The position numbers were made by a program, and so were the translations under genes. A stretch of DNA of 10,244 nucleotides. Source: CAYMEV01 sp964431655 [NCBI: uncultured bacterium] (GTDB lineage: Bacteria; CAYMEV01). The notes beneath the pieces were generated by a model that was not told the DNA's origin, made no database searches, and worked only from the letters and a program-made list of their open reading frames with translations. This document shows, in pieces, positions 1-3,958 of this stretch; positions within the stretch are counted from its first letter, which is position 1; each line of letters begins with the position of its first letter. The DNA lies in NCBI GenBank assembly GCA_964431655.1, contig CAYSKJ010000121.1:1-10244 (forward strand), written 5' to 3'.

Positions 1-87
1 GGACTAAGCTATTCTTAGAATACAGGCACATGCTTACCGTGAAGATCTGTGTTCAATATTAAAATTATGGAGATTCATATTTCTTTT

Positions 88-113
88 CCCGGATATACTT
101 CAGACAGATATCC
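88..113 (+). repeat. Left copy of an imperfect inverted repeat bracketing the KAP gene
   Basis: The unit reads CCCGGATATA-C-TTCAGA-CAG-ATATCC. The reverse complement of 2365-2397 reads CCTGGATATA, a 9-base insert, TTCAGA, TA, ATATCC. The three shared blocks (9 of 10, 6 of 6 and 6 of 6 bases) are in the same order but with different spacers. The unit is itself a dyad of GGATAT and ATATCC. It could be the end of a small mobile unit or a related protein-binding site. Similarity outside the blocks is not evident. Confidence 0.35.
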
Positions 114-205
114 TGGATACAAGATCAGCATAAATTGGAAATAGCTGAGAGGCTATACCCTGATGAGAAATAAATAACAATACTATACCTTCAGGTGCGG
201 AACAT

Positions 206-258
206 CGGCAGCTGAGCCGTCTGTCTCTGCCGTTTCTAATTTTGACCACTGCAGAGAC
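206..258. repeat. Two overlapping, mutually exclusive inverted repeats
   Basis: CGGCAG at 206-211 pairs with CTGCCG at 227-232. The alternative stem GTCTCTGC at 223-230 pairs perfectly (8 of 8) with GCAGAGAC at 251-258. The two stems share bases 227-230 and so cannot form together in one transcript. Neither is followed by a clear U-run on the minus strand, where it would have to end the KAP transcript, so an intrinsic terminator is not supported. Function unknown. Confidence 0.35.
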
Positions 259-352
259 CTGGTATATTTTATGCTACCAGCTGAATTAGACCTCAGGCCT
301 GTTCAGTTAACTGCTCAATTAGCCATAAGGAACAGCAGGTATTCTGTCTATA

Positions 353-2179
353 TCACATCTGTCTAAGCATTGCATCAAATAGAGAGTTCATTATTTCAAT
401 TCCATTCGGTTTTTGTGCGATCTTTAATATATCTGCCCTTATGCTTCCGATCCCGTAGTGGCCAAGAGAGCCTACATCGCTGATAAAAGGTCTTGTATCA
501 TCATCCACAAGCTCATTGTATGTGCAGAAATCACCTTTAAGGTAAAACTGTACAGGATCACCCTGGGTCGAGGCAAATGATCCTATCTGTTTCCTGCTCC
601 ATGTAATATTATAGAACTTTTTGCCTGCGCTGAGGAGACTAAACTTATTACCATGATGCCATTTAGATTTATTGCTGCGGAAGAGAGCAAATACCTTCTT
701 TATCATGTCAATATCGCTTTTGTCCTTCATGTTTTCCAGGATCATCTCCTGCAGTTTTTTCCAGTCCTCCTCAAGGCCTATATACCTTGCAGAAGTCAGG
801 TTAGCATCCACCATCATCTTAAATATAGGGGCAAATTCTTCCTGGCTTATCGTACCGTCCCCGTTAGAATCAATTAATGCAATATATTCATCTATAAAGC
901 CTGTTATGTTGCTCATGGTCTCCTCCGGGTTGTGCACCCTTTTTAGCAGTGTTTTCATTCCTTTCAGCTTCTCAAGGTAATCAAAATCCTGCATCAGGGA
1001 CAACCCATTAAGATTGGGCTCCTTAGAGAAATGTACAAAAAGCTCCGGCCATGCAAGCTGCATACAGCTGAGCGGATAGAGTATCCTAGCATCTGCCATG
1101 CTCCACTCTCTCCGTGTTCCTTTCTCCCTGGAATTCACCCACTGCGACTGGACGACCATACGGAGAAGATTGGCATAATTAACGGCACGCTTGATGCTTC
1201 TGGGATTATTGCCTACCGTGAGCTGAGTGATATTGGTGAAAAATTCAGCTTCTGATTTTGTGATTGTTCTTGCACGGGTCTTTAAAAAGTACTGGTCCCT
1301 CTCCTCCCCCTCTATCTGCTCATAAGTATCCTTCTCAGGAGAATAATTCCAGCCCAGCAGAGACATCACATACTTGTCAATCTCGTAGGATATAGAGGGC
1401 ATCACGAAGGGCACCTGGATAATCTTATCAAAATAGCTTTTTCCCTGCAGTTCCTGCGCTGACCTTCCCAGTTTCTCTATCATACCGCTCTGAATAACTG
1501 AATAATCAACAGCCATTACAAATATGCATGATTCTACATCCAGAAAGTTCTTTATTGCCTCGAGAAACTCCAGGGCTTTTACAGGCTTTATGCGGTCCAG
1601 GTCATCTACCATGATTATAAGCCTGTCCCTGTTATCAACGACTAAAGCTTTGACAAGTTTAGAAAATTCATCTTTCATCTGCCTTATTTTAATTACAATG
1701 TCATCATCAGTAAAACTGCCTTCTTCATCCTCCACAGCTGCCTGCAGATCAAGACCGCTGTGCTCTTTTATAACCTGATTGCCCAGTTTTGTAATAAATC
1801 TGCTGAACGACTTTATGGCTGTTTTCAGTTTTTCGTTTTCTTTTATATTCTTGAGGCTTTCGAGTTCCTGTATTTCAGCCATTATGCCTTTTAGTATTGA
1901 CAGCCCAAGATACTGTTCTCTGTTGAACTGGGAATACTGCCATGTGTTAAAATATATAACATGATATTTAATCTTTCTGCTGCATGCGTTATTAAGCATT
2001 TCCCTTACCATGTTAAGCATACTGGTCTTGCCAATTCCCCAATCTCCCTGGATACCTATGGTAATAGGCGTCTCACAGCTTATAATGAATCTTGTCAGGA
2101 CATCTGCATACATTGAGACCCCTAATGCTTCATCCTCCGAATACTGCACCGGAACATCTATTAGTCTGGACCTGGACAT
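353..2179 (-). CDS. KAP-family P-loop NTPase with an embedded EF-hand loop
   Basis: A 608-residue predicted soluble STAND-type ATPase. Walker A is G45-D-W-G-I-G-K51-T52. The KAP-typical YFNTWQY follows at about 76-82. Walker B is LIIM-V-DDLDR at 187-196 with the DDLDR signature. A sensor-like NPRSIKRAVN lies at 325-334. Many KAP proteins carry membrane helices between Walker A and B; here that segment (60-185) is hydrophilic, so the protein is probably cytosolic. Residues 437-448 form a canonical EF-hand loop (Asp437, Asn439, Asp441, Gly442, Ile444, Glu448) followed by Phe449, which suggests Ca2+ binding. The last 100 residues match nothing I recognise. The start is chosen because TAAGGAGG lies 5 bases upstream; an ATG immediately after that motif is out of frame. 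KAP ATPases include plasmid PifA (phage exclusion) and animal Kidins220, so a defence or signalling role is possible but inferred. It stands alone on its strand, divergent from the metallo-hydrolase. Confidence 0.9.
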   Translation of the reverse strand: MSRSRLIDVPVQYSEDEALGVSMYADVLTRFIISCETPITIGIQGDWGIGKTSMLNMVREMLNNACSRKIKYHVIYFNTWQYSQFNREQYLGLSILKGIMAEIQELESLKNIKENEKLKTAIKSFSRFITKLGNQVIKEHSGLDLQAAVEDEEGSFTDDDIVIKIRQMKDEFSKLVKALVVDNRDRLIIMVDDLDRIKPVKALEFLEAIKNFLDVESCIFVMAVDYSVIQSGMIEKLGRSAQELQGKSYFDKIIQVPFVMPSISYEIDKYVMSLLGWNYSPEKDTYEQIEGEERDQYFLKTRARTITKSEAEFFTNITQLTVGNNPRSIKRAVNYANLLRMVVQSQWVNSREKGTRREWSMADARILYPLSCMQLAWPELFVHFSKEPNLNGLSLMQDFDYLEKLKGMKTLLKRVHNPEETMSNITGFIDEYIALIDSNGDGTISQEEFAPIFKMMVDANLTSARYIGLEEDWKKLQEMILENMKDKSDIDMIKKVFALFRSNKSKWHHGNKFSLLSAGKKFYNITWSRKQIGSFASTQGDPVQFYLKGDFCTYNELVDDDTRPFISDVGSLGHYGIGSIRADILKIAQKPNGIEIMNSLFDAMLRQM

Positions 2180-2184
2180 ACCAT

Positions 2185-2192
2185 CCTCCTTA
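2185..2192 (-). promoter_or_regulatory. Strong Shine-Dalgarno site of the KAP gene
   Basis: Read on the minus strand the site is TAAGGAGG, five bases before the ATG at 2179. It decides between two closely spaced ATGs: the one ending at 2184 abuts the motif and is out of frame. The glycan genes in this window lack comparably strong sites. Confidence 0.85.
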
Positions 2193-2218
2193 TTTTATAT
2201 TTATAGAAATTACATTCA

Positions 2219-2246
2219 ATTAGCCGGATCTGAAAATTCCTGTCAA
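2219..2246 (-). promoter_or_regulatory. Candidate sigma70-type promoter for the KAP gene
   Basis: On the minus strand a perfect TTGACA (2246-2241) is followed after 16 bases by GCTAAT (2224-2219), which matches four of six positions of TATAAT. Initiation near 2212 would give a leader of about 30 bases that includes the TAAGGAGG ribosome site. Inferred from motif and position only. Confidence 0.5.
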
Positions 2247-2313
2247 ACAAAGGCTATCAATATTATCCCGGAATTTTGATATAATCTTAAATTCACCCTC
2301 CCAAGAATTATAA

Positions 2314-2325
2314 ATGTTATAACAT
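2314..2325. promoter_or_regulatory. 12-base perfect palindrome ATGTTATAACAT
   Basis: A perfectly self-complementary 12-mer in the gap between the divergent starts, overlapping a TTATAA-ATG-TTATAA dyad. It is a plausible dimeric repressor or activator site upstream of the KAP promoter. Such AT-rich palindromes also arise by chance. Confidence 0.3.
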
Positions 2326-2364
2326 GAGAAGCAATTTTTTACAATAAATTTTAGAAAAATTATT

Positions 2365-2397
2365 GGATATTATCTGAACTGGATATTTATATCCAGG
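2365..2397 (-). repeat. Right copy of the inverted repeat bracketing the KAP gene
   Basis: The reverse complement shares the blocks CC(C/T)GGATATA, TTCAGA and ATATCC, in the same order, with the unit at 88-113, but carries a longer spacer (AATATCCAG) that creates an extra internal dyad. Together the two copies flank the KAP gene, its promoter and its 3' region (about 2.3 kb). Confidence 0.35.
2379..2396. promoter_or_regulatory. Operator-like dyad CTGGATAT-TT-ATATCCAG
   Basis: Perfect 8-base arms around two central bases, in the divergent intergenic region. The GGATA half-site recurs at 2365-2369 and, in the opposite arrangement, in the dyad at 2428-2444. This favours a set of binding sites for one regulator of the KAP and/or metallo-hydrolase genes. 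It overlaps the right copy of the bracketing repeat, so the two explanations compete. Confidence 0.4.
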
Positions 2398-2427
2398 AGC
2401 CCAGGTAAATAAGATGGTTCTGATGAT

Positions 2428-2444
2428 TTATCCATAATGGATAA
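2428..2444. promoter_or_regulatory. Operator-like dyad TTATCCAT-A-ATGGATAA
   Basis: Perfect 8-base arms around one central base. It contains the same GGATA half-site as the dyad 49 bases to the left, but in the converging order. It lies about 40 bases upstream of the candidate metallo-hydrolase promoter, where an activator or repressor could act. Confidence 0.4.
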
Positions 2445-2472
2445 TGATTTAAAATATGCTAAATATCTTTGA

Positions 2473-2510
2473 ATCATAAATTTTATTACAAATTGATTAG
2501 TATTTATGAT
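2473..2510 (+). promoter_or_regulatory. Candidate promoter and dyad of the metallo-hydrolase gene
   Basis: ATCATAAAT (2473-2481) is perfectly inverted as ATTTATGAT (2502-2510). The right arm contains TATGAT (2505-2510), five of six matches to a -10 box. Seventeen bases upstream, TTTATT (2482-2487) is a poor -35. The octamer TTATGATA recurs at 2504-2511 and 2520-2527. A transcript from near 2517 would have a leader of about 27 bases. The weak -35 is compatible with an activator-dependent promoter, which is inference. Confidence 0.3.
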
Positions 2511-2527
2511 AACCTGTCATTATGATA

Positions 2528-2540
2528 GGAAAGGGGGGTT
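2528..2540 (+). promoter_or_regulatory. Purine-rich ribosome binding site of the metallo-hydrolase
   Basis: GGAAAGGGGGGTT ends three bases before the ATG at 2544. The run of Gs can pair with the anti-Shine-Dalgarno through a G-U pair, but is less canonical than the KAP site. Confidence 0.6.
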
Positions 2541-2543
2541 AAT

Positions 2544-3221
2544 ATGAAAGTAACACACCTTTTTCACAGCGGGATACTTGTTGAGACAGAGAACAGGCAG
2601 ATATTCTTTGATGCTGTATCTGATATTTCAGAGCTGATAGACATTGGAAAGGAGGTATTCTTCTTTGTCAGCCACTCTCATCCCGACCATTTTGCACAGG
2701 AGATATTCAGATACAGAGGCCCCGGGACATTCTATATCCTTTCCGATGATATAGAGACCCGAGGTGATGATATACTTATGGTTAAAGAAAATAATAATTA
2801 TGAATACAGGGGTATAAAGATCTCTACCTATGCATCTACAGACCTGGGAGTGGCTTTCATGGTTAATACTGATGGAAAATCCATATTCCATGCAGGGGAC
2901 CTGAACTGGTGGCACTGGGAAAATGATTCAGAAGAGGCCCGGAAGCAGGAAGGGCACAGTTTCAGAGAGATTGCAGACTCTATACCCGTAAAGATCGATA
3001 TTGCCTTCATACCGGCTGACCCGAGGCTGGGGGATGCATATTTCTGGGCTGTTGAGTATTTTCTTCAGAATAAGGACATAGGGCATCTGATCCCTGTTCA
3101 TTTCGGGGATAATTTTGAGATAACAGGGCGTTTAAGAAGACAGCTGGGGGACAAGAGGATAATTACTGTGGAGAGGAGAAACCAGCCGGTGCTGGAGCAG
3201 GTTTCCAGAATCTGTACTTAA
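2544..3221 (+). CDS. Metallo-beta-lactamase-fold hydrolase (UlaG-like branch)
   Basis: A 225-residue single-domain protein with no signal peptide, probably a cytosolic hydrolase that binds a dinuclear metal centre. The metal-binding signature H-x-H-x-D-H is H44-S-H46-P-D48-H49. Further candidate ligands are Asp119 in FHAGDLNWWHW (115-125) and His186 in PVHFGDN (184-190). ASTD-x-GVAF at 97-105 and IPADPR at 156-161 also fit this compact family, which is widespread in anaerobes, has the same fold as the lactonase UlaG and RNase Z, and whose substrate is mostly unknown. The start is supported by the purine-rich site three bases upstream. It is divergent from the KAP gene with a shared 364-base regulatory gap, and its 3' end overlaps the GT2 gene by 59 bases on the opposite strand. 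No evidence ties it to glycan synthesis; co-regulation with the KAP gene is the more natural reading, but unproved. Confidence 0.85.
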   Translation: MKVTHLFHSGILVETENRQIFFDAVSDISELIDIGKEVFFFVSHSHPDHFAQEIFRYRGPGTFYILSDDIETRGDDILMVKENNNYEYRGIKISTYASTDLGVAFMVNTDGKSIFHAGDLNWWHWENDSEEARKQEGHSFREIADSIPVKIDIAFIPADPRLGDAYFWAVEYFLQNKDIGHLIPVHFGDNFEITGRLRRQLGDKRIITVERRNQPVLEQVSRICT

Positions 3222-3888
3222 GCAGGGTATATACTGCTGTAAAGGCGTCGTGCCACTTTATCTTTTTGCCTTCTCTGCTGTTGCGTGCATGGTAGCTTAC
3301 CGGTATTTCCATTATACGGCAGTTCATCCTTGCGCTTTTTGCAACCACTTCCGGACAGAATTCAAATCCCTTTGACCTTATGTCAAATCTTTTGAATATA
3401 TCAGTTTTGAAAAGCTTGTAGGCTGTGGCCTCATCGGTCAGGGAAAGGCCGTATATCAGATTGGCGGTGATGGTTAGTATCTTATTTGCCAGGAGATACT
3501 GGAATTTCATGTTATTAATGGATCCCAGAAACCTTGAGCCAAAGACAATGTCTGCCTTATTGCTGATGATGGGCTGTATCAGGCTTTTATAATCAGCTGT
3601 ATCGTATTCAAGGTCGGCATCCTGTATTATAACCATATCCCCTGTTATATGGGGTATAGCCTTCTGGATGGCTTTGCCTTTGCCCTGGCGGTTTTTGCAG
3701 TATACAGCTTTTATTGTACTGTGACTTGAAGCCATGGAGTTTATTATTGCGGATGAGGAGTCGGTTGAGCCGTCATCCACTGCTATTATCTCTTTTTCTG
3801 CAGGCAGGTCCAGCAGTAGAAGGTTTTGCAGGACTGTCCCTATTGTCTCTTCTTCATTCAGGACCGGTATTATAATTGAGAGCTTCAT
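3163..3888 (-). CDS. GT2 glycosyltransferase, polyprenyl-phosphate sugar synthase type
   Basis: A 241-residue protein with the GT-A fold of the dolichyl-phosphate mannose synthase-like branch. Likely role: transfer of a sugar from a nucleotide sugar to a polyprenyl phosphate at the inner face of the cytoplasmic membrane. Motifs in order: N-terminal SIIIPVLNEEETI (4-16), VDDGSTD (37-43), RQGKGKAIQKA (67-77), metal-binding D90-A-D92, FGSRF (116-120), TDEATAYKLF (151-160), GFEFCPEV (174-181) and SREGKKIKWHDA (204-215). The C-terminal membrane helices of GtrB/CsbB-type enzymes are absent, so it resembles soluble DPM1. No clear Shine-Dalgarno precedes the ATG. It begins 70 bases after the YfhO-like gene on the same strand and is probably cotranscribed with it, the expected pairing of donor synthase and membrane transferase. 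Its last 20 or so codons lie over the antisense 3' end of the metallo-hydrolase. The sugar cannot be told from sequence. Confidence 0.9.
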   Translation of the reverse strand: MKLSIIIPVLNEEETIGTVLQNLLLLDLPAEKEIIAVDDGSTDSSSAIINSMASSHSTIKAVYCKNRQGKGKAIQKAIPHITGDMVIIQDADLEYDTADYKSLIQPIISNKADIVFGSRFLGSINNMKFQYLLANKILTITANLIYGLSLTDEATAYKLFKTDIFKRFDIRSKGFEFCPEVVAKSARMNCRIMEIPVSYHARNSREGKKIKWHDAFTAVYTLLKYRFWKPAPAPAGFSSPQ

Positions 3889-3958
3889 TCAGATACTGCT
3901 ATCCGGTTTTATCATCATGCATAAAGCCTACATGTAACCGGCATTATTTGTCAATTAT
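3889..3958 (-). other. Short intergenic link between membrane protein and GT2 genes
   Basis: Seventy bases on the transcribed minus strand. CCGGTT and AACCGG occur as a widely spaced 6-base inverted pair, and a TTGACA (3954-3949) has no good -10 partner. No U-tract terminator is seen, so read-through from the membrane-protein gene into the GT2 gene is likely. Confidence 0.45.

Larger units (their letters stand above)
1..352. other. Non-coding leader region without a convincing gene
   Basis: All six frames are broken by stops within short distances, and no tRNA or rRNA fold is apparent. The stretch lies downstream of the KAP NTPase gene, so it may hold that gene's 3' untranslated region. Visible structure is limited to a GGATAT/ATATCC dyad near 91-113 and two overlapping inverted repeats at 206-258, both listed separately. 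Bases 3-62 form an 18-19 codon open stretch ending in TAA that could be the tail of a gene lying to the left, but it is too short to support. Confidence 0.5.

Noticed and set aside
3-62. Open stretch ending in TAA that might be the tail of a gene from the left
   Set aside because: Only about 19 codons, no recognisable motif, and such runs are common by chance.
653-2279. Several plus-strand reading frames of 60-100 codons inside the KAP gene
   Set aside because: They are antisense shadows: no ribosome sites and no recognisable protein motifs, while the minus-strand frame has full KAP signatures.
2180-2543. Possible small gene or CRISPR-like repeats in the AT-rich intergenic region
   Set aside because: No open frame of useful length with a ribosome site, and the repeated GGATA elements are short dyads, not regularly spaced direct repeats.
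3949-3954. TTGACA on the minus strand ahead of the GT2 gene as a separate promoter
   Set aside because: No -10 match better than three of six at 16-18 bases, and the gap is only 70 bases from the upstream gene on the same strand.
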